Positions 37,329 through 46,512 of a stretch of DNA of 64,000 nt are shown piece after piece. The stretch is taken from positions 1,612,001-1,676,000 of the forward strand of contig NZ_CP072876.1 of the NCBI RefSeq assembly GCF_017968845.1. The letters run 5' to 3'. Made by a program: the position numbers and the translations under genes. The DNA comes from Microbacterium sp. NIBRBAC000506063 (GTDB lineage Bacteria > Actinomycetota > Actinomycetes > Actinomycetales > Microbacteriaceae). Positions within the stretch are counted from its first letter, which is position 1. Each line of letters opens with the position of its first letter. The notes beneath the pieces are model-generated. The model did no database searches. It was not told the origin of the DNA and worked only from the letters and a program-made list of their open reading frames with translations.

Positions 37329-37994
37329 CTACGCGTCGAGGTCGATGATCCGGTCGTTGATGTAGCGCGCGTGTGACTCCCAGAGGTTCACGATCTCCTG
37401 CGCGGCGATGCCCTCCACGCCCTCCAGGCTCTTGACCCGGAAGATCGTCGCGGCGGCGCGCAGCTGTTCATCGGCCTCGCGGGCGGCCTTGGCGAAGCCC
37501 TGCGCGACCGCGCGCACCCAGGCTTCGCTCGCGGCCTTGACCGCGACGTAGTTCGCGCCTCCGGCCAGCGGCCGGGCGACCGCTCGGGAGGAGATGATCG
37601 CGAGCCGACCTGCACTCGACGCGCGCAGGTCGGCGTCGAACGCGCGACTGACGTTGCGCAGCACCGTGAACGACGTCTCCAGCGCGCGGTAGTCCTCATC
37701 GCTCTGTGCGGCGATCCCACCCCCGCCGCGCCAGCCGCCGACGAGCGGGATCACGCCGTCGACGCCGCCTTCGGCGAGGTGGATCCGTCGCTTCAGGTCG
37801 TCTACGGCGACCGGGTCCTCCAGATCGCACACCTCGGCCCGCGCGCCGAGCGCTTCGAGCTCGGCCAGTCGCCCGGCGTCGCGCGAGACGGCGACCACCC
37901 GGGCGCCGGCGGTCACCAGCGCTCGGGTGGCCGTGTGTCCCAGGGTGCTCGTCGCCCCGGCCAGGACCACGAGCCTGCCGGCGATATCAGGCAT
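37329..37994 (-). CDS. SDR family NAD(P)-dependent oxidoreductase
   Basis: Intact, 221 residues. The cofactor motif is VVLAGATSTLGHTATRAL (a TGxxxGxG variant), with VSRDAGRLAELEALGA fitting NADPH binding. The catalytic serine is in IISSRAVARP and YVAVK supplies the Tyr and Lys. It overlaps the stop of the DUF6421 gene by 8 bp, so the two are coupled and probably act in one pathway. The substrate is unknown. Confidence 0.85.
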   Translation of the reverse strand: MPDIAGRLVVLAGATSTLGHTATRALVTAGARVVAVSRDAGRLAELEALGARAEVCDLEDPVAVDDLKRRIHLAEGGVDGVIPLVGGWRGGGGIAAQSDEDYRALETSFTVLRNVSRAFDADLRASSAGRLAIISSRAVARPLAGGANYVAVKAASEAWVRAVAQGFAKAAREADEQLRAAATIFRVKSLEGVEGIAAQEIVNLWESHARYINDRIIDLDA

Positions 37995-39420
37995 CGCCCG
38001 CCCGGATGCCGGCCGTGGACTCGATCACGGGCCGCATCTTCTTCTCCAGCGCCTCGAAGAACATCGACAGCGGGAACTCGTCGGGAAGCACGGCGTCAGT
38101 GTAGCCCTTGGGCGGCCCGGCGAGTACCTCGTCGGAGAGACCGCGCGCCCAGACGGATGCCGGGTGCGGCGTCAGCACGGAGCGCACGAGCTCGTACGCG
38201 GCCAGCCAGTGGGCCACCTTCGGGCGGTCGATCGAGCGCCAGTACAGCTCGTCGATCTGCTCGCCGAGGGCGATGACGGCATCCGGCACGCCCTCCCAGT
38301 CGAAGGTGAGCTGCGTGTCGGTCCAGTGCAGCACGCCCCGCTGGTGCAGCCACGCGAACAGCAACTGTCCGCCGAGGCCGTCGTAATTGCGCACGCGCGA
38401 GCCGGTGATCGCGAACCGGAAGATCCGGTCGAAGATCACCGCGTACTGCACGAGGACGGCGTGCTCCCGCATCCGCTCCTCGTTGTCGCTCAGGGCATCG
38501 GTGCGCGAAGAGAGCCGCTTCTGGATCGCGACGCTCTCGCGGAACGCGGTCAGGTCGCAGCGCAGCTCCTCCAGCGAGTAGAGGAAGTACGGCATCCGCT
38601 GCTTGATCATGAAGGGATCGAAGGGCAGATCGCCGCGCATGTGCGTGCGGTCGTGGATGATGTCCCACATCACGAAGGTGTGTTCGGCGAGCGCCTGGTC
38701 GTCGAGCATGCGCGCGGCCTCCTCGGGGAGGTCGAGCTTGGTGATCTCGGATGCCGCCCGCACCACGCGCCGGTAGCGCGCCGCCTCGCGGTCCTGGAAG
38801 ATCGCGCCCCAGGTGAACTGCGGGATCTCGCGCATCGACACGGTCTCGGGGAACAGCACCGCCGAGTTCGTGTCGTAGCCGGGGGTGAAGTCCACGAGCC
38901 GCAGTGAGACGAACAGCTTGTTGCCGTAGTCGCCCGCCTCGAGCTCCGCGATGAACTCCGGCCAGATGGTCTCGACGATGAGCGCCTCGACGAGGCGGTC
39001 GGGCGAGCCGTTCTGCGTGTACATCGGGAAGATCACCAGGTGGCGGATGCCGTCCTCGCGGTGCTGCTGCGGTTGGAAGGCTACGAGCGAGTCGTAGAAG
39101 TCGGGGACCCCGAAGCCCTCCGACGCCCAGCGCTCGAAGTCCTGAACGGATGCCGCAAGGTACTCGGCATCGTGGGGGAACGCCGGCGCGAGGGCGCGGA
39201 TGCCCGCCGCGATGGCGGCGACGTGCTCGTGCGCGGCGGCGTGGTGCGCGACATCCGGAATCGACCCGTCGTGGTCCTGCAGCTCGCGGATCGCCAGAAC
39301 CGCGGACTTGAGTGACAGCCAGGCCGGCGACGTCTCGGCGATGTGCGCGTCTTCGACGACCTCGGGTTCGCCGACGATGGCCTTGTTCGCGACCTGGTCG
39401 TGAGCGGCGCTGCTGTGCAT
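37987..39420 (-). CDS. DUF6421 family protein
   Basis: Intact, 477 residues, soluble. Visible blocks: SPAWLSLKSAVLAIRELQDHDGS, GFGVPDFYDSLVAFQPQQHR, HLVIFPMYTQNGSPDRLVEAL, FVSLRLVDFTPGYDTNSAVLFPE, AEHTFVMWDIIHDRTHMRGD and IKQRMPYFLYSLEELRCDL. It is rich in conserved His, Asp and Glu (MWDIIHDRTH), which could hold a metal. The family has no assigned function. It is coupled to an SDR gene downstream and divergent from an Lrp regulator with a palindromic operator between. Confidence 0.72.
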   Translation of the reverse strand: MHSSAAHDQVANKAIVGEPEVVEDAHIAETSPAWLSLKSAVLAIRELQDHDGSIPDVAHHAAAHEHVAAIAAGIRALAPAFPHDAEYLAASVQDFERWASEGFGVPDFYDSLVAFQPQQHREDGIRHLVIFPMYTQNGSPDRLVEALIVETIWPEFIAELEAGDYGNKLFVSLRLVDFTPGYDTNSAVLFPETVSMREIPQFTWGAIFQDREAARYRRVVRAASEITKLDLPEEAARMLDDQALAEHTFVMWDIIHDRTHMRGDLPFDPFMIKQRMPYFLYSLEELRCDLTAFRESVAIQKRLSSRTDALSDNEERMREHAVLVQYAVIFDRIFRFAITGSRVRNYDGLGGQLLFAWLHQRGVLHWTDTQLTFDWEGVPDAVIALGEQIDELYWRSIDRPKVAHWLAAYELVRSVLTPHPASVWARGLSDEVLAGPPKGYTDAVLPDEFPLSMFFEALEKKMRPVIESTAGIRAGDA

Positions 39421-39458
39421 GGGAACCTCCGATCTTCGAGTTGGCGTGGGGTCGATCA

Positions 39459-39475
39459 GCAGGAAAATTTCCTGC
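39459..39475. promoter_or_regulatory. Lrp-type operator GCAGGAAA-A-TTTCCTGC
   Basis: A perfect palindrome with 8-bp arms around one base, AT-rich in the centre, typical of Lrp/AsnC sites. It lies between the DUF6421 start (39420) and the Lrp start (39508). A related half-site TCCTGCCGGTATTATTCC follows. Confidence 0.72.
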
Positions 39476-39507
39476 AATGAACGCCTCCTGCCGGTATTAT
39501 TCCACGT

Positions 39508-39984
39508 ATGGAAGACCCCGTCGAGCTTCGCATCGTGGACGAGATCTCGCGCGACGCGCGGGCGACGCTCGCGCAATTGTCGGAGAAGGTGGGTCTGTCG
39601 GTGTCGGCGGTGCAGGCGCGCCTGCGCAAGCTCGAGTCCAGCGGCGTCATCCGCGGTTACCGGGCGATGCTCGATCCGGAGGCGGTCGGCAAGCCGCTGT
39701 CGGCGTTCATCGAGATCACCCCTCTGGATCCTGCCCAGCCCGACAACGCGCCGGAGCTGCTCGAGGGCCTTGATGCCATCGAGGCGTGCCACTCGATCGC
39801 CGGCGATGCGAGTTACATGCTCTTCGTGCGGGTACCGTCGCCCCGCGCTCTCGAGGAGCTCATCCGCGACATCCGGCTGGCGGCATCCGTCAGCACGCGC
39901 ACGACCGTGGTCCTGCAGACCTTCTATGAGAACCGCCCGGTCTCGCCCGCGTCTCCGGGTCGGTCAGGCGTTCCCGGGCGGTGA
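39508..39984 (+). CDS. Lrp/AsnC family transcriptional regulator
   Basis: Intact, 158 residues. The N-terminal helix-turn-helix (LRIVDEISRDARATLAQLSEKVGLSVSAVQARLRKLE) is followed by the RAM ligand-binding domain (GKPLSAFIEITPLD, CHSIAGDASYMLFVRVPSP). Such proteins bind amino acids and form octamers. It is divergent from DUF6421-SDR, with a clean palindrome in between, so it probably controls that pair. Confidence 0.92.
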   Translation: MEDPVELRIVDEISRDARATLAQLSEKVGLSVSAVQARLRKLESSGVIRGYRAMLDPEAVGKPLSAFIEITPLDPAQPDNAPELLEGLDAIEACHSIAGDASYMLFVRVPSPRALEELIRDIRLAASVSTRTTVVLQTFYENRPVSPASPGRSGVPGR

Positions 39985-40026
39985 GCGCTGCGTCCGGCGG
40001 TCGTCGGGCCGGATAGGATTCCTGGC

Positions 40027-41009
40027 GTGGCAGCATCATCGAAGCGCACCCGAAAGCGCTCCTCCTCCGGCGTCAGCGGCAACCCCGCTTTCCGCAGCAC
40101 CGGCAATCCCGCCAAGCGCCCCGCGGTCGAAGCAGGCCCCGTCCGCGCCCGCGACTGGATCGGCGCGGCCAGGCCGCGCACCCTCCCGCTGGCGGTCGCC
40201 CCGGTCGTGATCGGCACGGGGCGGCGCAGATCACCGAGCACGCCTTCCACTGGGTGATCGCGTCGTTCTGCCTCGCGGTCGCGGTGCTCCTGCAGATCGG
40301 TGTGAACTTCGCCAATGACTACAGCGACGGCATCCGGGGCACCGACGCCCAGCGCGTGGGGCCGGCGCGACTGACCGCTTCCGGTCGCGTGCCGGCGAAG
40401 CGCGTGCTCGCCGTGGCTTTGGTCTTCTTCGGCCTCGCCGCCCTTGCCGGGCTGGCGATCGTCATCCGTACCGAGCAGTGGTGGATGCTCGCGGTCGGCG
40501 CCGCCTGCATCCTCGCCGGATGGTTCTACACCGGCGGCAGGCGCCCCTACGGCTATGCCGGCCTGGGCGAGGTGTTCGTGTTCGTCTTCTTCGGGCTCGT
40601 GGCCACGCTCGGCACGACCTGGGTGCAGGCGTTCCAGCTCACGCAGGAGGCGTGGATCGGCGCCGTCATCGCAGGACTCCTGGCCTGCGCGGTGCTCGTC
40701 GCGAACAACCTGCGCGACATCGATCAGGATCGCGCGGTCGGCAAGCGCACCCTGTCGGTGCTCATCGGGCGCACCGGCTCGCGCGTGCTGTTCACGCTGC
40801 TCATCGTGGTGGCGTTCCTGCTCGTGGCGCTGCTGGCGGTGTTCTATCCGATCGCGTGGCTGACCATGCTCGCGCTCCTGGCCGCCCTGCCCGCGGTGCT
40901 GATCGTGTGGACCTATCGCCTGCCGAAGGAGCTGATCATCGCGCTGGCGCTGACGTCGTTCACCGCGCTGCTGGTCGCCGGCGGGCTGTACTGGGCCTTC
41001 GTCTGGTAG
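40027..41009 (+). CDS. menA: 1,4-dihydroxy-2-naphthoate polyprenyltransferase, frameshifted
   Basis: About 327 residues from GTG 40027. After a basic 40-residue leader come RARDWIGAARPRTLPLAVAPVVIGTGAA and two Mg-diphosphate motifs, NFANDYSDGIRGTD and NNLRDIDQDRAVGKRTLSVL, with about eight membrane segments. It joins the prenyl chain to DHNA in the membrane, making demethylmenaquinone. One G is missing from GGGG near 40221. It opens the menaquinone region that continues with menD, menF and menG. Confidence 0.93.
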
Positions 41010-41039
41010 CGGCGCGGGCGGTCGGATGCCGCGCCGCCG

Positions 41040-41309
41040 CTACTGGTCGGTCGCCGCGTCTTCCACGTCTTCGTCGCCGGGGCCCTGGTTGCGGGCCTTG
41101 CGTCGTTCGTAGATCTCGCGGGAGGCGTCCGACAGCGGTGCGCGCAGGAAGATGAGCGAGATGCTGACGCCGATGAGCGCCGCGAAGAGCGCGGCCAGCC
41201 ACCAGAACTCCTGGAAGATCGGGAAGAACAGCAGCATGATCGCCAGCGGGACGAGGAAGGCGAGCAGCCGCAGCACGGTGTAGACGAGCAGGGGCGGCAG
41301 CTTCTTCAT
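41040..41309 (-). CDS. DUF4229 membrane protein
   Basis: Intact, 89 residues. Two membrane segments (YTVLRLLAFLVPLAIMLLFF, FWWLAALFAALIGVSISLIF) are followed by an acidic tail with LSDASREIYERRKARNQG. DUF4229 proteins are small actinobacterial membrane proteins usually found beside menA, as here. Function unknown. Confidence 0.78.
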   Translation of the reverse strand: MKKLPPLLVYTVLRLLAFLVPLAIMLLFFPIFQEFWWLAALFAALIGVSISLIFLRAPLSDASREIYERRKARNQGPGDEDVEDAATDQ

Positions 41310-41368
41310 CCCTCCAGTCTACGGATGCGGCGTGCGCATCCGTTCCGCACGGATGCAGGATGAGACGA

Positions 41369-41408
41369 CGGATGCAGGGCGACACACCGGGCGTCTGCCC
41401 TGCATCCG
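41369..41408 (-). terminator. Hairpin after the ABC exporter operon
   Basis: CGGATGCAGGGC (41369-41380) pairs perfectly with GCCCTGCATCCG (41397-41408). It starts 8 bp after the stop of the permease gene. A further forward unit CGGATGCAGGATG precedes it. Confidence 0.65.
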
Positions 41409-41415
41409 GCGCGAC

Positions 41416-42195
41416 TCAGCTGCTGCGGCGGATCGCCCGGATGCCGACGGCGAGCCCGACGATGGCGACGGCCAGTGCGGAGACGACGCCCCACAGCACG
41501 GCCGGCTCGCCGAAGGCGCCGGCCAGCAGCGCGCGTTCTGCCTGCACGACCCAGTTGACCGGGTTCACGGATGCCACGACCCGCATCCACCCCGGCCCCT
41601 CATCGAGCGGCAGGAGCATGCCCGACAGGATCAGCAACGGGAAGATCAGCGTCTGCTGGACGCCCCAGAACAGCCACTCGCGCTCCTTGGTGCCCAGCGC
41701 CAGCGTGTACGAGAGGGCGCCCAGTCCTACGCCGAAGACCGCGAGCAGCGCGAGGCCGGCGAGGAGGCCGAGCGGGTTCACGGTGAAGCCGAAGGGCCAG
41801 GCGATGAGCACGATGAGCAGCGCCTGCACCACGATCGGCGCGATCTCCTTGAGCGCACGGCCGATCAGGAGCGAGGAGCGCGCGAGCGGGGCCACCAGCG
41901 TGCGTTCGTGCGATCCGGTCATCATCTCGTACTGCAGGTTGGAGCCGACCGCGCCGGTGCCGAAGAGCACGATCATCACGAGGATGCCGGGCACGAACCA
42001 CTGCAGGGTCTCGCTCGCGGGGAGGCCGGACATGCCGATCAGGAGCGGCCCGAACAGTCCCAGGAAGACCAGGGGCTGGAGCAGGCTGAAGATGAGCGAG
42101 AAGGGATCGCGGACGACGGGGCGCAGCTCCCGGGTCAGCACGTGCCAGGTGTCGCGACCGGCGTTCGCGCGTACGGCGGTGTCGGTGGTGGTCAT
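41416..42195 (-). CDS. ABC-2 type transporter permease (DrrB-like)
   Basis: Intact, 259 residues, six membrane segments. It has the ABC-2 pattern: LTRELRPVVRDPFSLIFSLLQP at the start, MTGSHERTLVAPLARSSLLIGRALKE in the middle loop and NPVNWVVQAERALLAG near the end. Its ATG overlaps the stop of the ATPase gene (ATGA), forming a two-gene exporter of the DrrAB drug/lipid type. Confidence 0.9.
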   Translation of the reverse strand: MTTTDTAVRANAGRDTWHVLTRELRPVVRDPFSLIFSLLQPLVFLGLFGPLLIGMSGLPASETLQWFVPGILVMIVLFGTGAVGSNLQYEMMTGSHERTLVAPLARSSLLIGRALKEIAPIVVQALLIVLIAWPFGFTVNPLGLLAGLALLAVFGVGLGALSYTLALGTKEREWLFWGVQQTLIFPLLILSGMLLPLDEGPGWMRVVASVNPVNWVVQAERALLAGAFGEPAVLWGVVSALAVAIVGLAVGIRAIRRSS

Positions 42196-43268
42196 CGGTT
42201 CGCTCCTTCGTTCTCACGGGTCGCGGCGGTGTGCGCGTCTTCGGTGTCGGATGCCGCGCTCTGCGGCGAGTCGGCTTCGCTCTCCTTCTCCGCCTCGCTC
42301 TGCTGCTCGGCGTCGCGCAGGGTGCGCCCGGTGAGCGCGAGGAACACGTCGTCGAGAGTGGGCGGGACACCGGTGGCGGCCCGTACGGTGATCCCGGCGG
42401 CGTCGAGGGCGCGTACGGCTGCCGGAAGCAGTGCATCGCCGTCGGGGGCCGTGACCGAGACGGTGCTGCCCTCCGCCCGCACCTCGCGATCGGTGAGCCC
42501 GCCGACCACCGCTGCTGCCCGCGCAGCCTCCTCGGCGGTCGCGAGGGTGAGGGTGACGACGTCGCCGGCCAGCTCGGCCTTCAGCCTCGTCGCGGTGTCG
42601 TCGGCGATGACCCGCCCGCGGTCCATGACCATGACGCGCTCGGCGTAGCGGTCGGCCTCCTCCAGGTAGTGCGTGGTGAGGAAGACGGTCGTGCCGTGCT
42701 GGGTGCGCAGGTCGAGGATGTGCTGCCAGAGGTTCGCGCGGCTCTGCGGGTCGAGCCCGGTGGAGGGCTCATCGAGGAACACCAGGGGAGGGGCGTGCAT
42801 GAGGCCGAGGGCGATGTCGAGGCGCCGCTTCTGCCCGCCGCTGAGCTGCTGCACGGTGCGGGTGGCGAAGCTCGACAGATCGAGCGACTCGATGAGCTCA
42901 TCGGCCCTGCGCGCGCTGTCGCCGCGGCTCATTCCGTAGAACGCGCCCTGGCTGAGCATCTCGTCTCGAACGCGCTGGGAGAAGCTGCCGCTGTTGAGCT
43001 GGCCGACGTAACCGATGCGTGCCCGGACACCGGCGGGATCGCGGAGGATGTCACGGCCGACTACCCGCGCGGTGCCGGAGGTCGGGGGGATCAGCGTCGT
43101 CAGCATCCGCAGGCTGGTCGACTTGCCGGCGCCGTTGGGGCCGAGGAAGGCGACGAGCTCGCCCCGGGCGGCCTGGAAGGTGAGGTCGGTGACCGCCTCG
43201 ACGGTCTTCTTCTTGACGGTGAATCTCTTGGTGAGGCCTTGCGCCTCGATGATCGCTTCGTGTGCCAT
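42192..43268 (-). CDS. ABC transporter ATP-binding protein (DrrA-like)
   Basis: Intact, 358 residues. Walker A LGPNGAGKSTSLRML, signature LSGGQKRRLDIALGL, Walker B LVFLDEPSTGLD, and the DrrA-type C-terminal domain (VTLTLATAEEAARAAAVVGG, GVPPTLDDVFLALTG) followed by an acidic tail. With the coupled permease it exports a hydrophobic compound. A divergent WYL regulator starts 61 bp away and may control the pair. Confidence 0.92.
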   Translation of the reverse strand: MAHEAIIEAQGLTKRFTVKKKTVEAVTDLTFQAARGELVAFLGPNGAGKSTSLRMLTTLIPPTSGTARVVGRDILRDPAGVRARIGYVGQLNSGSFSQRVRDEMLSQGAFYGMSRGDSARRADELIESLDLSSFATRTVQQLSGGQKRRLDIALGLMHAPPLVFLDEPSTGLDPQSRANLWQHILDLRTQHGTTVFLTTHYLEEADRYAERVMVMDRGRVIADDTATRLKAELAGDVVTLTLATAEEAARAAAVVGGLTDREVRAEGSTVSVTAPDGDALLPAAVRALDAAGITVRAATGVPPTLDDVFLALTGRTLRDAEQQSEAEKESEADSPQSAASDTEDAHTAATRENEGANR

Positions 43269-43329
43269 GCCTCGAGGGTAGGAAGCATTGCGGACAGATT
43301 CCGTCCTCGATCTCTGGCAGTCTGAGTCC

Positions 43330-44340
43330 ATGACCGATACGACCTCCCGTGCGTTGTCGCTTCTGAACCTCTTGCAGACGCACCGGCACTGGCCGGGTTC
43401 CGAGCTCGCCGCCAGACTCGGCGTGACCGAGCGCACCGTGCGCCGCGACATCGATCGGCTGCGCGAGCTCGGCTACCGCGTCGAGTCCACCCCCGGTACG
43501 GCCGGGGGCTACCGGCTGGAGGCGGGCAGCGCGGTTCCGCCGCTGCTGCTCACCGACGAGGAGGCCGTCGCGATGGCGATCGGGCTGCGCGTGGCGGCCT
43601 CGCAGCGGCTCATCGCCGGCGCCGAGACGACCATCACCGCGCTCGCCAAGCTCGAGCAGGTGCTGCCGGCGCCGCTGCGCCGCAGGGTGAACGCGCTCGC
43701 CGAGACGGTGCAGCCCGCCGGCATCACCAGTGGCGCACCGGTGTCGTCCGAGGTGCTCGGAGAACTCGCCCTCGCGATCCGCGACCATGAGCGCGTCCGC
43801 TTCTCCTACACGTCCGCCGCGGGCGTCGTCACCCGTCGCCGCGTCGAACCGCACGCGCTGGCGCCCGCCGACCGGCACTGGTACCTGCTGTGCTGGGATC
43901 TCGAAAGAGACGACTGGCGTACGTTCCGCGTGGACCGGCTCGCGCAGCTCGCGCACACGCGAGTGCTGTTCACCCCGCGCCCGCTCACCCCCGAGGAGAT
44001 CGAGGAGTTCATCCTCATCGCGCGCTCCTGGGTGCGTCAGGCGGTCGAGGCCGACGTGGTGATGGAGCTGCCCTTCGACGAGATGAAACGGCAGTTCGGG
44101 CAGTGGTCGCAGGGCGCGACGGCCGAGGACGCGGAACACACGCGCTGGCCGGTCGGCGGCGCCGACTGGCGCGAGACCCTCTACGGCATGCTCTACATCC
44201 CGCCCGGTGTCGAGTTCACCACCGACCTCGCCGAACCGGGCCGCAGCGAGCTGCGCGAGTCGCTCCAGCGGGTGCTGCGCGCCATGGACGCGCCCGCGCC
44301 GCCGCCGGCTGGCAGGGCGTCCATAGCGAACCCCGCCTAA
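43330..44340 (+). CDS. WYL-domain transcriptional regulator
   Basis: Intact, 336 residues. The N-terminal winged helix (LNLLQTHRHWPGSELAARLGVTERTVRRDIDRLRELGY) is followed by LTDEEAVAMAIGLRVAAS, the WYL domain (VRFSYTSAAGVVTRRRVEPHAL, HWYLLCWDLERDDWRTFRVDRL) and a C-terminal WCX-like part. WYL proteins sense ligands or nucleic acid. Its divergent position next to the DrrAB-like exporter suggests control of it. Confidence 0.92.
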   Translation: MTDTTSRALSLLNLLQTHRHWPGSELAARLGVTERTVRRDIDRLRELGYRVESTPGTAGGYRLEAGSAVPPLLLTDEEAVAMAIGLRVAASQRLIAGAETTITALAKLEQVLPAPLRRRVNALAETVQPAGITSGAPVSSEVLGELALAIRDHERVRFSYTSAAGVVTRRRVEPHALAPADRHWYLLCWDLERDDWRTFRVDRLAQLAHTRVLFTPRPLTPEEIEEFILIARSWVRQAVEADVVMELPFDEMKRQFGQWSQGATAEDAEHTRWPVGGADWRETLYGMLYIPPGVEFTTDLAEPGRSELRESLQRVLRAMDAPAPPPAGRASIANPA

Positions 44341-44349
44341 ACTGGAGAT

Positions 44350-44694
44350 ATGGCGCGATTCCTTATCATCGGCGGCTTCCTGGCCGCGGTGTTCTGGGTG
44401 TTCAGCATCGTCGATTGCGCGGTGCAGCCCTCGACGCGCCATCGCGGCGTCTCCAAGGGAGCGTGGCTTGCGATCGTGATCCTCATCCCGGTGCTCGGCG
44501 GCATCCTGTGGTTCACGCTCGGCCGTGCCCGCAAGACCCCGGATGCCATGCCGCGTCTGACCTCGCCCGATGACGACCCCGAGTTCCTGCGCCGCATCAG
44601 CGAGGCCGAGTCGGATGCCCGCATCGCGCGCCTCGAAGAGGAGCTCGCCCGCCTCGAAGAAGAGACCGACGACGGGACGGAACCGCGCACGTGA
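44350..44694 (+). CDS. PLDc_N-domain small membrane protein
   Basis: Intact, 114 residues. Two membrane segments ([40 protein letters not shown]) with the PLD-nuclease N-terminal signature around [12 protein letters not shown]; a charged helical tail follows ([20 protein letters not shown]). Its stop overlaps the GTG start of menD (GTGA). This gene commonly precedes menD in actinobacteria; function unknown. Confidence 0.8.
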   Translation: MARFLIIGGFLAAVFWVFSIVDCAVQPSTRHRGVSKGAWLAIVILIPVLGGILWFTLGRARKTPDAMPRLTSPDDDPEFLRRISEAESDARIARLEEELARLEEETDDGTEPRT

Positions 44695-46357
44695 GTGCGC
44701 AGCCGGACGGTTCCCCGGCGACGGATGCTGCCCTCGCGCTGCTTGCGGGGCTGATCGCCCACGGTGTGCGCGACCTCGTACTTGCTCCGGGCTCGCGTTC
44801 GCAAGCTCTCGCCCTCGTCGCGATGCGCCTGCATCGCGACGGCGTCCTGCGTGTCCATGTGCGCATCGACGAGCGCGTCGCCGGCTTCACCGCTCTGGGC
44901 CTCTCGCGCGAGACGGGTGTGCCCGCGGCGGTCCTGTGCACGTCGGGGACGGCAGCGGCGAACCTGCTCCCCGCCGCGATGGAGGCCTTCCACGCCGGCG
45001 TCCCCCTGCTGCTGCTGACCGCCGATCGACCCCGGAACTGCGCGGGGTCGGCGCGAACCAGGCGACGGTCCAGCCGGGAATGTTCGCGCCCTTCGCCCGC
45101 TTCGAGACGGACGCGCCGGTGCCGGGTGATGCCGATACAGACTGGGCGGCGCTGGCCGCAGAGGCCGTCGCCGCGGCCATGGGCGCCGACGGCATCCGAG
45201 GCCCCGTGCACCTGAACCTGCCGCTGCGCGAACCGCTCTCGGGGCCGCTGCCCGCCGTGCTCGACGCGGCACCGGGCCCGGTGCCGGTTGCCGCGGCATC
45301 CGATGCCGTCGTGCTCGAACGCGGTCCGCGCACGGTCGTGATCGCGGGAGCGGATGCCGGACCCGCCGCCGAGGAGGTCGCGTACGCCGGCTCGTGGCCG
45401 CTCATCGCCGAGATCGTCAGCGGTGCGCGCTACGGGCGGCTCCTCGTGCACGGATACCGCCGGCTGCTGCGCGCGGAGGAACTGGGCGGAAGGGTCGAAC
45501 GGGCGGTCGTGCTCGGGCACCCGACGCTGAGCCGCGAGGTCGCGGGGCTGCTGTCGCGCACCGACGTGGAGGTCGTGGCGGTGCGCCGCGGGGGAGAGGC
45601 GCTGGATCTCAACGGCCGGACGCGCGCGGTGGGCGCCGTCGGCGTCGCCGAGGGGGAGCGCGATCGGGTCTGGCTGGGGGCGTGGATGGAGGCCTCGGCG
45701 GCGGAAGCCGTCGATCTCTCCGAGGCCGCGCCCGACCAGGGCGGGCTGTTCTCGCCGGATCCGGAGGCGCGCGGGCGCGCGGTCAAGGCCGAGCTCGACG
45801 CCGTCCGCCGTCCGCTCGATCGAGAACTCCTCGTCGACGCGGTCTGGCGGGCGACCTGGCCGCACGACCGGCTGCTGTTCGGCTCCTCGCGGCTCGTGCG
45901 GGTGGCCGATGCCGTCCTCGGCGGCAAGAAGGTGCCCGTGCACGCCAACCGCGGCCTCGCCGGCATCGACGGCACGGTCGCGACCGGGATCGGCATCGCC
46001 GTCGCCAGCCAGGAAGGCGGTGCGCCCGGTGTGACGCGTGTGCTGCTGGGCGATGTCGCGCTCCTGCACGATGTGGGGTCTCTGCTCCTCCCTGCCGATG
46101 AACCGGCGCCCCGGATCCAGGTGATCGTCGGCAACGACGGCGGCGGCACGATCTTCGACGCGCTGGAGGTGGCCGGGGTCGCCCCGGCATCCGACCTCGA
46201 CCGCGCCTTCTACACGCCGCACTCGGCCGACCTCGCCGCTCTCGCCGCCGCCTACGGCTGGGAACACCGCCGGGTCACCACGCGCACCGCGCTCGATCAG
46301 GTGCTCGTCGCGCCCGTGGCCGGACCGCAGCTCATCGAGGTGCCCCTGGAGCGGTGA
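44691..46357 (+). CDS. menD: 2-succinyl-5-enolpyruvyl-6-hydroxy-3-cyclohexene-1-carboxylate synthase, frameshifted
   Basis: About 556 residues. ThDP-dependent enzyme: [43 protein letters not shown] and [19 protein letters not shown] at the N-terminus, [22 protein letters not shown] and the cofactor motif [15 protein letters not shown]...[12 protein letters not shown] at the C-terminus. It joins isochorismate and 2-oxoglutarate in menaquinone synthesis. One C is missing from CCCC near 45032. The start is GTG 44691, coupled to the gene before. Confidence 0.93.
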
Positions 46358-46365
46358 GCGTTACA

Positions 46366-46468
46366 GCGCTCGTGCCGCGCACGAGCGCAACCGGTCGTTG
46401 AGCAAGAGCGGCGCAGCCGATCGCGCGCCGCACTGAGCAAGCGAAGCGCGTCGAAGTGTCGAAACGCC
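46366..46468. repeat. Intergenic repeat, near-identical to 12709-12812
   Basis: It starts with the hairpin GCGCTCGTGC-CGC-GCACGAGCGC and runs through CGGTCGTTGAGC to CGAAACGCC. Only a handful of differences from the copy 34 kb away. The gap 46358-46512 otherwise holds only the start region of the PPK2 gene. Confidence 0.8.
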
Positions 46469-46512
46469 CTGGCGAGTATGCGAAAGGATGCCTCGCCCGA
46501 CACAATGGTCAC

